NCBI RefSeq assembly: GCF_002001125.1
Contig: NZ_MUNV01000005.1
Coordinates: forward strand, 186,001 to 250,000
Direction: 5' to 3'
DNA length: 64,000 nucleotides
Origin: Rhodanobacter sp. B04
GTDB taxonomy: Bacteria; Pseudomonadota; Gammaproteobacteria; Xanthomonadales; Rhodanobacteraceae
A program made the position numbers and the translations under genes. Numbering within the stretch: the stretch's first letter is position 1; each line of letters opens with the position of its first letter. Shown one piece after another: positions 8,458 through 17,788 of the stretch. The notes below the pieces were generated by a model. The model searched no databases. It saw nothing but the letters and a program-made list of their open reading frames with translations, and was not told the origin of the DNA.

Positions 8458-9072
8458 TCAATGCAGCAGCGGCTGCAACTTCGCCCAGACTGTGTCCAGC
8501 ACCTTCGGCTCGCCCGCTGCCAACGGATGCAGGCCATCCTCCTGCATCAAGGCGGGATCCAGCGCTACACCCTCGAGCAGGAACGGCACCAGGGCCGTGC
8601 GCTTCTGTCGTGCCAGGTCGGTATAGATCGCCTGCAGGCCACTGCGGTATGGCGCGCCATAGTTCACCGGCAGCTCGATGCCGAGCAGCAGCACTTTGGC
8701 GTTTGCCGCCTGGGCGGCGTCGATCATGGCCGCCAGGTTCGCGCGCATCGTCTCCAGCGGCAGCCCGCGCAGACCGTCGTTCGCCCCCAGCTCGATCACC
8801 ACCACCGCCGGCCGGTACTTTGACAGCAGCGCCGGCAGCCGGTTGCGTCCGCTGAGCGAGGTCTCGCCACTGATGCTGGCATTGATCACGACCCAGGTCG
8901 GCACCATGCTGGAAAGACGGACTTCCAGCAGATGCACCCAGCCCTGCTCCGTCGCGATGTTGTGCGCGGCGGACAACGAATCCCCCAGCACCAGCAAGGT
9001 CCTCGCCGGCGCGGCTTGGGCGCCGGCGATGCCGCCGAACACGAACAGCAGCATCCACAGGAAACGACGCAT
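8458..9072 (-). CDS. tesA: Arylesterase / acyl-CoA thioesterase I (SGNH hydrolase)
   Basis: This 204-residue protein has a signal peptide (about residues 1-20, ending AQAAPA) and the four SGNH blocks: GDSLSAA with the nucleophile Ser, a Gly in block II, GANDGL in block III, and DGLHP with the catalytic Asp and His. It therefore acts in the periplasm as a broad esterase/lysophospholipase like E. coli TesA. The start was set at 9072; the open frame continues far upstream only as a shadow of the ABC transporter gene. Its ATG overlaps the ybbA ATG on the opposite strand (CATG), the same divergent tesA-ybbAP pairing as in E. coli. Confidence 0.92.
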   Translation of the reverse strand: MRRFLWMLLFVFGGIAGAQAAPARTLLVLGDSLSAAHNIATEQGWVHLLEVRLSSMVPTWVVINASISGETSLSGRNRLPALLSKYRPAVVVIELGANDGLRGLPLETMRANLAAMIDAAQAANAKVLLLGIELPVNYGAPYRSGLQAIYTDLARQKRTALVPFLLEGVALDPALMQEDGLHPLAAGEPKVLDTVWAKLQPLLH

Positions 9073-9772
9073 GAGCGGTACACCCCAGCTTCTTCTCGAT
9101 GTCCGCGATGTTAGCAAGTCGGTGCACGGCCCCGACGGGCGCCTCGACATCCTCGGCGGTGTCACGCTGCAGGTGATGGCTGGCGAGAGCTTCGCCATCG
9201 TCGGCGCCTCCGGTTCCGGCAAGACCACCTTGCTCGGCCTGCTCGCCGGACTGGATACGCCAAGCGGTGGCAGCATCCGCCTCGACGGCCATGCGCTGGA
9301 ACAGCTGGATGAGGAAGCCCGCGCGGACCTGCGCCGGCGGCTGGTCGGCTTCGTGTTCCAGTCGTTCCACCTGCTGCCCGCGCTGACCGCCGAGGAGAAC
9401 GTGATGCTGCCGCTTGAACTGGAAGGCGACAGCCATGCCCGTACGCGGGCCCGCGAGGCACTGGAAGCGGTGGGCCTCACCCCGCGCCGCAAGCATTACC
9501 CGGCACAGTTGTCCGGCGGCGAACAGCAGCGCGTGGCGATCGCCCGCGCCTTCGTGCACCGGCCGCGCGTGTTGTTTGCCGACGAACCCACCGGCAATCT
9601 CGACCAGCGCACCGGCCATCATGTCATCGACTTGCTGTTCGCACTGAACCGCGATCACCGGACCACCCTGGTGTTGGTCACCCACGACTCGCAACTGGCT
9701 GCACGCTGCGCGCGGCGGGTGGAACTGGAAGAAGGGTGCCTGCTGGACCCGCTGCCGGGTCAGCCGGCATGA
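9071..9772 (+). CDS. ybbA: ABC transporter ATP-binding protein (YbbA-like)
   Basis: This 233-residue ATPase has Walker [10 protein letters not shown], the Q-loop VFQSFHLLP, the signature [14 protein letters not shown], Walker [13 protein letters not shown] and the H-loop LVTHD. It resembles the LolD/MacB/YbbA subgroup that pairs with FtsX-type permeases; the permease gene follows with a 4-nt overlap. An AGGA ribosome site lies about nine bases before the ATG at 9071, inside the tesA coding region. The substrate is unknown; E. coli YbbAP has been linked to lipid or ester product export next to TesA, which is inference here. Confidence 0.92.
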   Translation: MSGTPQLLLDVRDVSKSVHGPDGRLDILGGVTLQVMAGESFAIVGASGSGKTTLLGLLAGLDTPSGGSIRLDGHALEQLDEEARADLRRRLVGFVFQSFHLLPALTAEENVMLPLELEGDSHARTRAREALEAVGLTPRRKHYPAQLSGGEQQRVAIARAFVHRPRVLFADEPTGNLDQRTGHHVIDLLFALNRDHRTTLVLVTHDSQLAARCARRVELEEGCLLDPLPGQPA

Positions 9773-12252
9773 AGTTGCTGCGTCTGGCCCTGCGCAATCT
9801 GCGCCGCGAATGGCGCCTGCCCGAACTGCGTACCCTGGCCGGCTCGCTGCTGCTGGCCGTGGTGGCGCTGGGCGTGGTCGCCACGTTGTCCACGCGGGTC
9901 GAGCGTGGCGTACTGGCCAGCTCGGCGGAACTGATCGGCGGCGACATCGGCGTGTCTTCGCCGCAACAGCTGCCCGGCGATTTCGCCACGCAAGCCGACC
10001 AGCGCGGGCTGCGAACCAATCGCAGCGCCGGCTTCCCCAGCGTGGCTTTCGCCAACGGGCAAAGCCAGCTGCTCGACGTGCTGGCCAGCGACATGGCGTA
10101 TCCCCTGCGCGGCACGCTCGAACTGCAGGATGCACATGGCCGCGGGTACAGCGGCCACGCGCCGGCCACCGGGAACGTCTTCCTCGACCATCGCGCACTG
10201 GTGGCGCTGCGGCTGAAGGTGGGCGACACCGTGCAGCTTGGTGGCCGTGATCTGCGTGTCGCCGCCGAACTGCTGCGCCAGCCGGACGGCGGCGAGCTCG
10301 TCGCGATGGCGCCACGCGCGCTGATGAGCCTCGCCGATGCCGAGCAGGCCGGCCTGCTCGGCATCGGCAGCCGTGCCAGCCATCGGTTGTTGCTGGCCGG
10401 CGCACCCGATGCCGTGCGCAGCTGGCGCAACTGGGTCATGACCGCCATCTTGCCGGCAGGAGCGCAGCTGGTCACGCCGGAGCAGACCCAGGAACGCATG
10501 CGCAGCGCGTTCGACCGGGCCAGTGCCTTCCTGCGGCTCACCGCGCTGCTGTCCGCGTTGCTCGCCGGCGTGGCGATTGCGCTCGCCGCGCAACGTTACG
10601 CGCGACGCAAGACCAACGAAGTAGCCCTGCTGCGCGCGCTCGGCACACCGCGTCGGCGCATCTTCGGCCTGCTGCTTGCCACCTTGGCTGCGCTTGCGCT
10701 GCCGGTAGCCTGCGCGGGGGTGTTGTCGGCATGGTTGCTGGCGCAAGCTGCGTGGCTGTATGCCAGCAGTCTGTTCGCCGGCATCCCCACCACGTTGCCG
10801 CTGTGGCCCGCACTGGCCTCGGCGGGCATCGGCCTGGCGGTGCTGGTCGGCTTCGCGCTGCCGCCCCTGGTGCGCCTGGCCGAGGTACCGCCGGTGGCGG
10901 TGTTCCGCGAAAGCGTGGCGCGTCGTGTGCGGCGCTTCGATGTGCTGTACCTGGTGCCGGCGTTGCTGGCACTGCTGCTGATCCGGGGCCAAAGCGGCTC
11001 GGCCCGGATGGCCTTCATCCTCGCCACCAGCCTGGGTGGCGTGGCGCTGGTGGCCGCCTTGCTGGCCCTGCTCCTGCTGTGGCTGGCCCGACGCGTGGCG
11101 CCGGGTGCGCATCCTGCGCTGCGGCTGGGGCTGGCCGCTCTGGCGCGGCGGCGCGGCATGAGCGTGATCCAGGCCACCGCGCTCAGCCTGGGGCTGACGG
11201 CCCTGCTGGTACTGGCCATCGTCGCGCCGGCGCTGCTCGATGGCTGGCGCCGCGAACTGCCCGCCGACACGCCGAACTGGTTCGTGCTGAACCTGCAGGA
11301 CGACCAGCGTGCCGGCTTCGAACAATCGCTGGCCCGCCTCGGCGCAAGCCAGCTCAACATGCTGCCCCTGGCCGTGGGCAAGCTCACCGCGATCAACGGC
11401 CAGTCGATCGACCAGCTGCACTTCAAGGACGAACGCGCAAAGGATTGGACCGATCGCCAGCTTCGGCTGTCATGGGCTGACCAGTTGCCGCCAGCGAACC
11501 AGCTGACCGGCGGGCGCTGGCCCGGTGCCAGCCCTGCGCAAGCCGAGGTGTCCGTCGACCGGATGTGGCGCGACATGTTCGGCCTGAAGCTGGGCGACAG
11601 CCTGAGCTTCGATATCGGCGAAGGGCGGCTCGATGCCAAGGTGACCAGCTTCCGCCAGGTCGACTGGAGTTCCTTCCGCGTCAACTTCTTCCTGCTGCTC
11701 GATCCTGCTCACGCCCGCGGGCTGCCACACACCTGGCTCGCCAGCGTCTACCTGCCGCGCGGCCATGCCGAGGCACTGGCCGCCCTGTCGCGCGATTACT
11801 CCAACCTCAGCCTGATCGACGTGAACGCCCTGCTCGACCGGGTGCGCGAAATCGTCGACAGGGTCGGCAGCGCGGTGCGCTGGGTACTCGGCTTCAGCCT
11901 GCTTGCCGGCGCGCTGGTGCTGGCCGCCGCGTTGGCCGCCAGCGCGCAGGAACGCCGGCACGAAGCTGCGCTGCTGCGTACGCTCGGAGCACGACGCACA
12001 CAACTTCGCGTCGCGGCAGCCTGCGAATTCGCCCTGCTCGGCCTGATCGCCGGCCTCACCGCCGCGCTCGGCGCGGCCGGTGCCGGGCTGTGGCTGGGCG
12101 ATGCGGTGTTCCATATCGACGGCTTCGTGCCGCCACTGTGGCCGCTCGCACTCTCTGCGCTCACTGCCGCCTTCGTGGTGATGCTGCTGGGGCTGGCCGG
12201 AACGCGAGAAGTGACGCGCACATCGCCAATGCGTCTGTTGCGCGAAGGGTGA
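9769..12252 (+). CDS. ybbP: FtsX-like ABC transporter permease (YbbP-like)
   Basis: This 827-residue permease has the YbbP layout: an N-terminal helix (~15-40), a long extracytoplasmic domain, three helices around residues 260-370, a further central pair, a second extracytoplasmic domain (~490-690), and a last set of three helices (~700-820). The two FtsX (PF02687) modules carry the RKTNEVALLRALGTPRRRI and ERRHEAALLRTLGARRTQL segments, where the coupling helices contact the ATPase. The ATG overlaps the ybbA stop. A start at 9736 is also open, but the overlap and the [14 protein letters not shown] start favour 9769. Confidence 0.9.
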   Translation: MKLLRLALRNLRREWRLPELRTLAGSLLLAVVALGVVATLSTRVERGVLASSAELIGGDIGVSSPQQLPGDFATQADQRGLRTNRSAGFPSVAFANGQSQLLDVLASDMAYPLRGTLELQDAHGRGYSGHAPATGNVFLDHRALVALRLKVGDTVQLGGRDLRVAAELLRQPDGGELVAMAPRALMSLADAEQAGLLGIGSRASHRLLLAGAPDAVRSWRNWVMTAILPAGAQLVTPEQTQERMRSAFDRASAFLRLTALLSALLAGVAIALAAQRYARRKTNEVALLRALGTPRRRIFGLLLATLAALALPVACAGVLSAWLLAQAAWLYASSLFAGIPTTLPLWPALASAGIGLAVLVGFALPPLVRLAEVPPVAVFRESVARRVRRFDVLYLVPALLALLLIRGQSGSARMAFILATSLGGVALVAALLALLLLWLARRVAPGAHPALRLGLAALARRRGMSVIQATALSLGLTALLVLAIVAPALLDGWRRELPADTPNWFVLNLQDDQRAGFEQSLARLGASQLNMLPLAVGKLTAINGQSIDQLHFKDERAKDWTDRQLRLSWADQLPPANQLTGGRWPGASPAQAEVSVDRMWRDMFGLKLGDSLSFDIGEGRLDAKVTSFRQVDWSSFRVNFFLLLDPAHARGLPHTWLASVYLPRGHAEALAALSRDYSNLSLIDVNALLDRVREIVDRVGSAVRWVLGFSLLAGALVLAAALAASAQERRHEAALLRTLGARRTQLRVAAACEFALLGLIAGLTAALGAAGAGLWLGDAVFHIDGFVPPLWPLALSALTAAFVVMLLGLAGTREVTRTSPMRLLREG

Positions 12253-12296
12253 GCCAGCCCCAAGATCACGCCATCCCGCGCACTGACGGAGCCTGC

Positions 12297-12926
12297 ATGT
12301 ACACCCTCTACTACTCTCCCGGCACTGCCAGCATGGTCGTGCATCTGGCGCTGCTGGAGATCGGCGCGCCGCATGAACTGCGGCTGGTCGACATCGACGC
12401 CAAGGCGCAGCATGACCCGGCCTATCTCAAACTCAACCCGCGCGGCGTGGTGCCCACGCTGGTGATCGACGGACGACCGCTGTCGGAATCGGCGGCGCTG
12501 CTGATGGTGCTGGCCGAGCGCCACCCGGAAGCAAAGCTGGCTCCCGCACCAGGCACGTCCGAACGCGAGGCCTGGCAGCAGTGGATCGTCTATCTGAGCA
12601 ATACGCTGATGTCGACGTACCGCCTCTGGTTCTACCCGCCCGAGCTGGGTGCAGCGGAGCACGCGCCGGAAGTGCGCGCCGCCCTGCAGCGCAAGATCGA
12701 AGGTGTGTGGGATCTGCTGGATGCGCAACTCGCCGCCCATGGCCCCTATCTGCTGGGCGCCGAATTCTCCGGTGCCGATCTGTTGCTGACCATGCTGATG
12801 CGCTGGTCGCGCAACATGCCGCGTCCAGCCACCGAGTGGCCTGCACTGAAGCGGCTGGCCGATCTGGTGCGTGCACGACCGAGCTGGCAGAAGCTGTACG
12901 AGATCGAAGGGCTCAGCGGGTGGTGA
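12297..12926 (+). CDS. Glutathione S-transferase family protein
   Basis: This 209-residue protein has a thioredoxin-like N-terminal domain (MYTLYYSPGTASMVVHLALL, then VPTLVIDG with the cis-Pro and LSESAALL for glutathione gamma-glutamyl binding) and an alpha-helical C-terminal domain (~90-205). It resembles bacterial beta/theta-like GSTs. The active-site residue is probably Ser near residue 7 or 11. The substrate is unknown. It sits 44 bp after ybbP and 68 bp before the transporter gene, with no clear functional link. Confidence 0.88.
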   Translation: MYTLYYSPGTASMVVHLALLEIGAPHELRLVDIDAKAQHDPAYLKLNPRGVVPTLVIDGRPLSESAALLMVLAERHPEAKLAPAPGTSEREAWQQWIVYLSNTLMSTYRLWFYPPELGAAEHAPEVRAALQRKIEGVWDLLDAQLAAHGPYLLGAEFSGADLLLTMLMRWSRNMPRPATEWPALKRLADLVRARPSWQKLYEIEGLSGW

Positions 12927-12994
12927 GCTGCCAGGCGAGCGGGCACTGACGCATGCGCGATGCGAGGGTCTCATCGGAAGCATCATCGTCATGG

Positions 12995-14095
12995 ATGAAA
13001 AAGCTGCAGGCAGAATGGCTGTTGCTGCTGTTCGCCGCGCTGGCGATCGCGCTGGCCCTGCTCGATCCGCAGCCGCTGGCGAAATACCGGCACTGGCTGC
13101 AACTGCCGACGCTGGCCGGCCTGATGGGCCTGCTGATCGCAATCCAGGGCATCCGCGACAGCGGGCTGGTGCAGCACGCGGCGGTGGCACTGGTGGCGCG
13201 GACACATTCGCTGCGCAGTCTCGGCTTGCTGCTGGTCAGCGCGACGGCGTTGCTGTCGATGGTGCTGACCAACGACGTGAGCCTGTTCCTGATCGTGCCG
13301 CTGACCCTGGCGATCGGCAACATCTCGAACCTGCCGGTGCTGCGCGTGGTGGTGCTGGAAGCGCTGGCAGTGAACGCGGGATCGACCCTGAGCCCGATCG
13401 GCAATCCGCAGAACCTGTTGCTATGGCAGCACTCGTCGATGCCGTTCCTGCATTTCGTGAGCGCGATGTTGCCGACGGCGTTCGTAATGTTCGCGCTGCT
13501 GGCGGGGTTCACCCTGCTGTGGCTGCCGCGCGAGCGGATCGAACTGACTCCGGACAGGATCGATGGCCGGGCCACGTCCAACCGGCTTGGCGCGTGGTCG
13601 ACGGTGGCGCTGGCCGGCATGGTACTGCTGATGGAATACCGGCAGGCGCCACTGGGTGCCGCGCTGCTGCTGGTGCTTTTTGCGCTGCTGGCGCGAGCGA
13701 GCCTGGCGCGGATCGACTGGCTGCTGTTGCTCACCTTCGCGGCGATTTTTGTGGGACTTGGCCACGTGGCCGAGTTGCCGTGGGTTCGACAGGGGCTCGA
13801 CCGTCTCGATTTCAGCCAGCCGCTGACATTGTATGTCGGCGGCATCGTCGCTTCGCAGCTGATCAGCAATGTGCCGTCAACCGTGCTGCTGCTCGATCGG
13901 ACGCCCGATGCGATCGCGCTGGCCGTGGCGGTGAACGTGGGTGGTTTCGGCCTGGCGATCGGCTCGCTGGCAAACCTGATCGCGCTGCGCCTGGCGAAAC
14001 AGCCGCAAGGACTGCGGCTGTTTCACCTGGTCTCGATTCCGTTCCTGCTGGTGTGCGCGCCGCTGGTCTATCTGACCTGGCGCTGGCTGGGCTGA
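12995..14095 (+). CDS. SLC13/ArsB-type anion transporter (YbiR-like)
   Basis: This 366-residue polytopic membrane protein has about ten hydrophobic segments. Two re-entrant signatures typical of the ion-transporter superfamily are visible: TNDVSLFLIVPLTLAIG near residue 90 and GSTLSPIGNPQNLLLW near residue 128, with a related SNVPSTVLLL near residue 290. The length fits E. coli YbiR rather than longer citrate or arsenite carriers. The anion is unknown. ATG 12995 was chosen over an in-frame codon 14 residues earlier because the hydrophilic MKKLQ start leads directly into helix 1. Confidence 0.82.
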   Translation: MKKLQAEWLLLLFAALAIALALLDPQPLAKYRHWLQLPTLAGLMGLLIAIQGIRDSGLVQHAAVALVARTHSLRSLGLLLVSATALLSMVLTNDVSLFLIVPLTLAIGNISNLPVLRVVVLEALAVNAGSTLSPIGNPQNLLLWQHSSMPFLHFVSAMLPTAFVMFALLAGFTLLWLPRERIELTPDRIDGRATSNRLGAWSTVALAGMVLLMEYRQAPLGAALLLVLFALLARASLARIDWLLLLTFAAIFVGLGHVAELPWVRQGLDRLDFSQPLTLYVGGIVASQLISNVPSTVLLLDRTPDAIALAVAVNVGGFGLAIGSLANLIALRLAKQPQGLRLFHLVSIPFLLVCAPLVYLTWRWLG

Positions 14096-14116
14096 GGCAT
14101 CCCAATCGCGCTGCGA

Positions 14117-14890
14117 TCAGTCGTCGTCCTTCGGCACGCTGACCTTGCCCTTGACGCCGCTGTGGCTGACGTCGCCGCTGCCCTTGGCGCCGAGAATGAA
14201 ATCGCCGGTCACGTCGCTCACGGTGAGATCGCCGGAGCCGAGCGTATCCGCGCGCACGCTGCCGCCCACCTTGCGCAACACCACGTCGCCCGAGCCGATG
14301 CTGCCCACCTTGACATCGCCCGTGATGCCTTCGGCCTTGAGGTCGCCCGCGCCCAGCGAACCCAGCTCCAGGCTGCCGATGTCGCGTGCATCGACATCGC
14401 CGGAACCCACGCTGGTGACGAACTTGCCGGATATCCTGCGCACGTGCAGATCGCCCGATCCGACGCTGCTTTGCAGCTGCTGCAAGCCAGTGATATCGGC
14501 ATCGCCGGAACCTACCCGGACCGTCACCGGCAGGCTCGCCGGCAGTTGCACGGTGACGTCGAGGTTCGCATAGGAGCTGCCGAACAGGCTGAAGGCGAAA
14601 TGACTTTCGCCGCCGATATCGAGCAGCAACTGATCGCCCTCGCGCCGTTGCGTTACCTGCAGGCCATCCAGCGCCGCCTTGTCCGAGGCACATGCCCGAC
14701 CCGTGAGAGTCAGGCCCCGGCCATTGTCGTTGCCGGTCAGGTGCAGGTCCTGGTTGTGCACCTCGATCTGCACGGCACGCACCCCGGCAAGGTCGAGCTG
14801 GAGATTGCGCGGAGCCTCGTACTTGCACGAAGCAGCAGCGAAAGAAGCTACCGGTGCCAGCAACAAGGCGGCGGTTAAAAGGCGGCGCAT
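14117..14890 (-). CDS. Secreted DUF2807/DUF4097-like beta-helix protein
   Basis: This 257-residue protein has a signal peptide (MRRLLTAALLLAPVASFAAA) and a Cys soon after the cleavage site. From about residue 125 it carries seven spaced GSGD/GAGD motifs at intervals of roughly 17-20 residues, as in right-handed beta-helix GIN/DUF2807 (putative adhesin head) domains. It is probably periplasmic or surface-exposed; its function is unknown. The ATG at 14890 is preceded by GAGGAGT. It lies divergent from another secreted protein gene. Confidence 0.8.
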   Translation of the reverse strand: MRRLLTAALLLAPVASFAAASCKYEAPRNLQLDLAGVRAVQIEVHNQDLHLTGNDNGRGLTLTGRACASDKAALDGLQVTQRREGDQLLLDIGGESHFAFSLFGSSYANLDVTVQLPASLPVTVRVGSGDADITGLQQLQSSVGSGDLHVRRISGKFVTSVGSGDVDARDIGSLELGSLGAGDLKAEGITGDVKVGSIGSGDVVLRKVGGSVRADTLGSGDLTVSDVTGDFILGAKGSGDVSHSGVKGKVSVPKDDD

Positions 14891-15015
14891 GGTCGACTCC
14901 TCACATGGTGGACAGGCATGGGATGCCGCCGACAGCGAAAAGGTTGCAACCATTGCGCATGTCAACGCGCACGGCCTGATTACGTTTCCACGTCTACCTT
15001 CCACGGAGATTCACC

Positions 15016-15513
15016 ATGCATCGCCATACCCTGCTTGCTTCCGCGCTGGCCGTACTGATGGCCGGAGCAACCTCGTTCGCCATCGCTCAGGACGCACCGC
15101 CACCGCCGCCGGCTGCCGGTCCCGCAGCGGCCATGCATGCACCGATGAAGCAGCCTGACGGTCATCATGGTTTCGGCATGCATCAACACCGTTTCGGTGA
15201 CGAACGCGGCGGCGTGATCGGCGACCTGCGCAGCCTGGAGCGGCTGTACATGGAGGCCGGTCGCAGCAAGGATCTGGCCGCGCTGTACAACGACGTGCTG
15301 GCGAAGTCGCAGGATCCGCGCGTACGTGACTACGTGTACCAGCATCTGGCACGCCTGCAGGCACGACCGGCCAATGTGGATCAGGCGATCGCCACGCTGC
15401 GCAAGGGCCTGGACGAGAGTCTCGCCGACGAGGCGAAGATGCGCGCGGAACACGACAAGATGCACGATGCGTGGCAAAAACATGCTGGTGCGCCTGCAGC
15501 GGCAGCCCAGTAA
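15016..15513 (+). CDS. Secreted His/Pro-rich hypothetical protein
   Basis: The product is not recognised as a named family. The 165-residue protein has a signal peptide (MHRHTLLASALAVLMAGATS, then FAIAQ/DAP), a proline-rich stretch, and a His/Met-rich segment at about residues 40-60 (HHGFGMHQHRFG). A helical region from about residue 68 looks like a helical hairpin or TPR-like repeat. The His/Met content resembles Spy/CpxP-like periplasmic metal-responsive proteins, but no LTxxQ motif is seen, so that is only a suggestion. A GGAG ribosome site precedes the ATG. Confidence 0.75.
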   Translation: MHRHTLLASALAVLMAGATSFAIAQDAPPPPPAAGPAAAMHAPMKQPDGHHGFGMHQHRFGDERGGVIGDLRSLERLYMEAGRSKDLAALYNDVLAKSQDPRVRDYVYQHLARLQARPANVDQAIATLRKGLDESLADEAKMRAEHDKMHDAWQKHAGAPAAAAQ

Positions 15514-15535
15514 GCTCGTATCACGAGGTAGGCGC

Positions 15536-15558
15536 GCGCGATGGCCAAGCCATCGCGC
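15536..15558. terminator. Hairpin terminator between convergent genes
   Basis: A 10-bp perfect stem GCGCGATGGC/GCCATCGCGC with a CAA loop lies in the 49-bp gap between the secreted-protein gene (+) and mazG (-). CGTTT follows on the plus strand. It probably serves both transcripts. Confidence 0.6.
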
Positions 15559-15562
15559 CGTT

Positions 15563-16375
15563 TCACACCTCGCGCTCGATCGCCTTGGCGCGTTGCCACA
15601 ACTGCTCCTGTTCGGCGAGCGTGCGCTCGCTGAACGCACTGCCCTCGGCAGCCGCCAGTTGTTCCATCTGCCGGAAACGCTGCTCGAACTTCGCATTGGC
15701 ATGCCGCAGCGCGCTCGAGAAATCGACCTTGGCGTGGCGCGCCAGATTCACCATCACGAACAGTACGTCGCCGATCTCGTCTTCCAGCCGCGCCGGATCG
15801 GCGCCACCCGCGAACTCGGCTCGCACCTCGTCCACTTCCTCGGCCAGCTTGGCCAGCACCGGCTGCGGATCGGCCCAGTCGAAACCCGTGCTGGCCGCAC
15901 GCTGCTGCAATTTAAGCGCGCGCTTCCATTCCGGCAATCCGGATGAGATGCCGGCCAGCGCACTGGTGTCGTCCGGCTCGCCCTTGCTGGCGCGTTCGGC
16001 CGTCTTGATGTCTTCCCATGCCTGCTTCTGTGCCTCGGCGTCGGCATAGCGCACGTCGCCGAACACATGCGGATGTCGGCGGCGCATCTTGCGGCTGATC
16101 GCATCGGCGACATCGGCGAAATCGAACAACCCGGCCTCCTGCGCCATCTGCGCATGGAACACCACCTGCAGCAGCAGATCGCCCAGCTCGTCGCGCAGGT
16201 CATCGAAATCGCCGCGGTCGATCGCATCGGCGACCTCGTAGGCTTCCTCGATCGTGTACGGCGCTATCGAAGCGAAGTCCTGCTGCACGTCCCATGCACA
16301 ACCCCGCTCGGGATCGCGCAGGCGCGCCATGATGGCGAGCAGATCATCGAGGCTGTGGCGTTGTCTGTCGCTCAC
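15563..16375 (-). CDS. mazG: Nucleoside triphosphate pyrophosphohydrolase MazG
   Basis: MazG hydrolyses NTPs to NMPs and pyrophosphate. This 270-residue protein carries two tandem MazG domains. The first has EEAYEVADAI (EExxE metal motif) and RDELGDLLLQVVFHAQMA (ExxD); the second has KLAEEVDEVRAE and EDEIGDVLFVMVNLAR. The start was set to GTG at 16375, four bases after the cysQ stop, since the further upstream frame overlaps cysQ; translation is probably coupled. It is the last gene of the nudE-cysQ-mazG group. Confidence 0.93.
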   Translation of the reverse strand: MSDRQRHSLDDLLAIMARLRDPERGCAWDVQQDFASIAPYTIEEAYEVADAIDRGDFDDLRDELGDLLLQVVFHAQMAQEAGLFDFADVADAISRKMRRRHPHVFGDVRYADAEAQKQAWEDIKTAERASKGEPDDTSALAGISSGLPEWKRALKLQQRAASTGFDWADPQPVLAKLAEEVDEVRAEFAGGADPARLEDEIGDVLFVMVNLARHAKVDFSSALRHANAKFEQRFRQMEQLAAAEGSAFSERTLAEQEQLWQRAKAIEREV

Positions 16376-16379
16376 TTGA

Positions 16380-17195
16380 TCATTCGCGACCGGCCGCACG
16401 CAAGCGCGCCGCCCAGTCCACCGAAGGATCGCCGACGGCGATGAACTCGGGATTGAGCAGCGACTCACCTCGGTTGTAGCGAAATGGACATCCCTGCAAG
16501 TCCATCACCGCACCACCCGCTTCCTGCAACACGCATTGGGCTGCCGCGGTATCCCACTCGCTGGTAGGACCCAGGCGCAGATAGACGTCCGCGGCACCGC
16601 GCGCGATCAGGCAGAATTTCAATGAGGAGCCGAGCGGCACCAGCTGATGATCGGCACCGACCAGACTCTGCAACATGGCAGCCTGCAGGCTGCCATGCGA
16701 GCGGCTGCCAGCCAGCACCGCAGGCTGCGCCAACGTCCGCGCCTCGATACGTTGCCAGTCGCCGCCGGCATGAGTCTGCAGCCATGCACCATGGCCTTGC
16801 TCGGCGATATACAGCTCGCCAGTCACCGGCGCCAGCACCACGCCCAGCACGGACTGGTGATCGTCGATCAGCGCAATGTTGACGGTGAACTCGCCGTTGC
16901 GCTTCACGAATTCACGGGTGCCATCGAGCGGATCGACCAGCCAGTAGCGCGACCAGTGCTGGCGCTCGGACCAGGCCAGTGCCTTGGCCTCCTCCGACAA
17001 CACCGGCAACGTCGGGTCAAGCGTGGCCAGAGCGGCCATGATGACCTGCTGCGCCGCCAGATCCGCGGCAGTCAGCGGCGACTCGTCCGCCTTGGTCTGC
17101 ACCGCAAAATCACTGTGGTATATCGCCAGGATTGCCGCGCCGGCAGCGCGTGCGATCTCACCAATCTGCCGGGCGAACGCGGGAACCGTATTCAT
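16380..17195 (-). CDS. cysQ: 3'(2'),5'-bisphosphate nucleotidase CysQ
   Basis: CysQ removes the 3'-phosphate from PAP, the by-product of sulfate assimilation and of coenzyme A transfer reactions. The 271-residue protein has the FIG-family metal sites: LSEEAK near residue 66, VDPLDGTREFVKRNGEFTVN near residue 88 (the TREFVK variant is typical of CysQ), and SEWDTAAAQCVL near residue 212. The ATG overlaps the nudE stop by 4 nt. The proximity of nudE, cysQ and mazG suggests a nucleotide clean-up operon. Confidence 0.94.
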   Translation of the reverse strand: MNTVPAFARQIGEIARAAGAAILAIYHSDFAVQTKADESPLTAADLAAQQVIMAALATLDPTLPVLSEEAKALAWSERQHWSRYWLVDPLDGTREFVKRNGEFTVNIALIDDHQSVLGVVLAPVTGELYIAEQGHGAWLQTHAGGDWQRIEARTLAQPAVLAGSRSHGSLQAAMLQSLVGADHQLVPLGSSLKFCLIARGAADVYLRLGPTSEWDTAAAQCVLQEAGGAVMDLQGCPFRYNRGESLLNPEFIAVGDPSVDWAARLRAAGRE

Positions 17196-17749
17196 GCGCG
17201 CTGAAAACGCCCGGCGAGGTATTCGCGAGCCATGAACAGCGCCGCGATCGATCGCCCTTCGGTCACGTCATCGCGTCCGAGCAGGGTGTGCAGTTCGGAC
17301 ATCTTCCATGGCACTACGTCGAGTTCCTCGGGCTCATCCCCGACCAGCCGCTCGGGATACAGATCCTGCGCCAGTACCACATGCGCCATATGCGTCATGT
17401 ACGACGGCGACAGCGACAGGTTGTGCAGGATCTTCAGCCGGTGCGCACCGTAGCCGATCTCTTCCTTCAGTTCGCGCTCGGCGCCCTGCTCGGCCGTCTC
17501 GTCCTGATCCAGCCGGCCCTTCGGCAGGCCGAGTTCGTAACGACCGACGCCGGCGCCGTATTCGCGCACCAACAGCACGGTGTCGTCGTCGAGCATCGGC
17601 ACGATGATCACCGCACCCAGGCCACCGCCTTTCAGCCGCTCGTAGGTACGGCGCTCACCGTTGGAAAATTCCAGGTCGAGCTGCTCGACATGCAGGAAGT
17701 GGCTGTCGGCGACGTCACGCGTGGCATGGATGATCGGTGGCTTGCGCAT
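17192..17749 (-). CDS. nudE: ADP compounds hydrolase NudE (Nudix)
   Basis: This 185-residue Nudix hydrolase has the motif GRLDQDETAEQGAERELKEE (G-x5-E-x7-REL-x2-EE; here inside residues ~77-97). The N-terminal beta-rich region and total length match NudE, which cleaves ADP-ribose, AP3A and NADH. It is first in the nudE-cysQ-mazG transcript, with a 4-nt overlap to cysQ. The ATG at 17749 is the natural start. Confidence 0.9.
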   Translation of the reverse strand: MRKPPIIHATRDVADSHFLHVEQLDLEFSNGERRTYERLKGGGLGAVIIVPMLDDDTVLLVREYGAGVGRYELGLPKGRLDQDETAEQGAERELKEEIGYGAHRLKILHNLSLSPSYMTHMAHVVLAQDLYPERLVGDEPEELDVVPWKMSELHTLLGRDDVTEGRSIAALFMAREYLAGRFQRA

Positions 17750-17788
17750 CGGGCCATTCTAGCGCGGCAGCCGCCTCGGCGCAGATGG

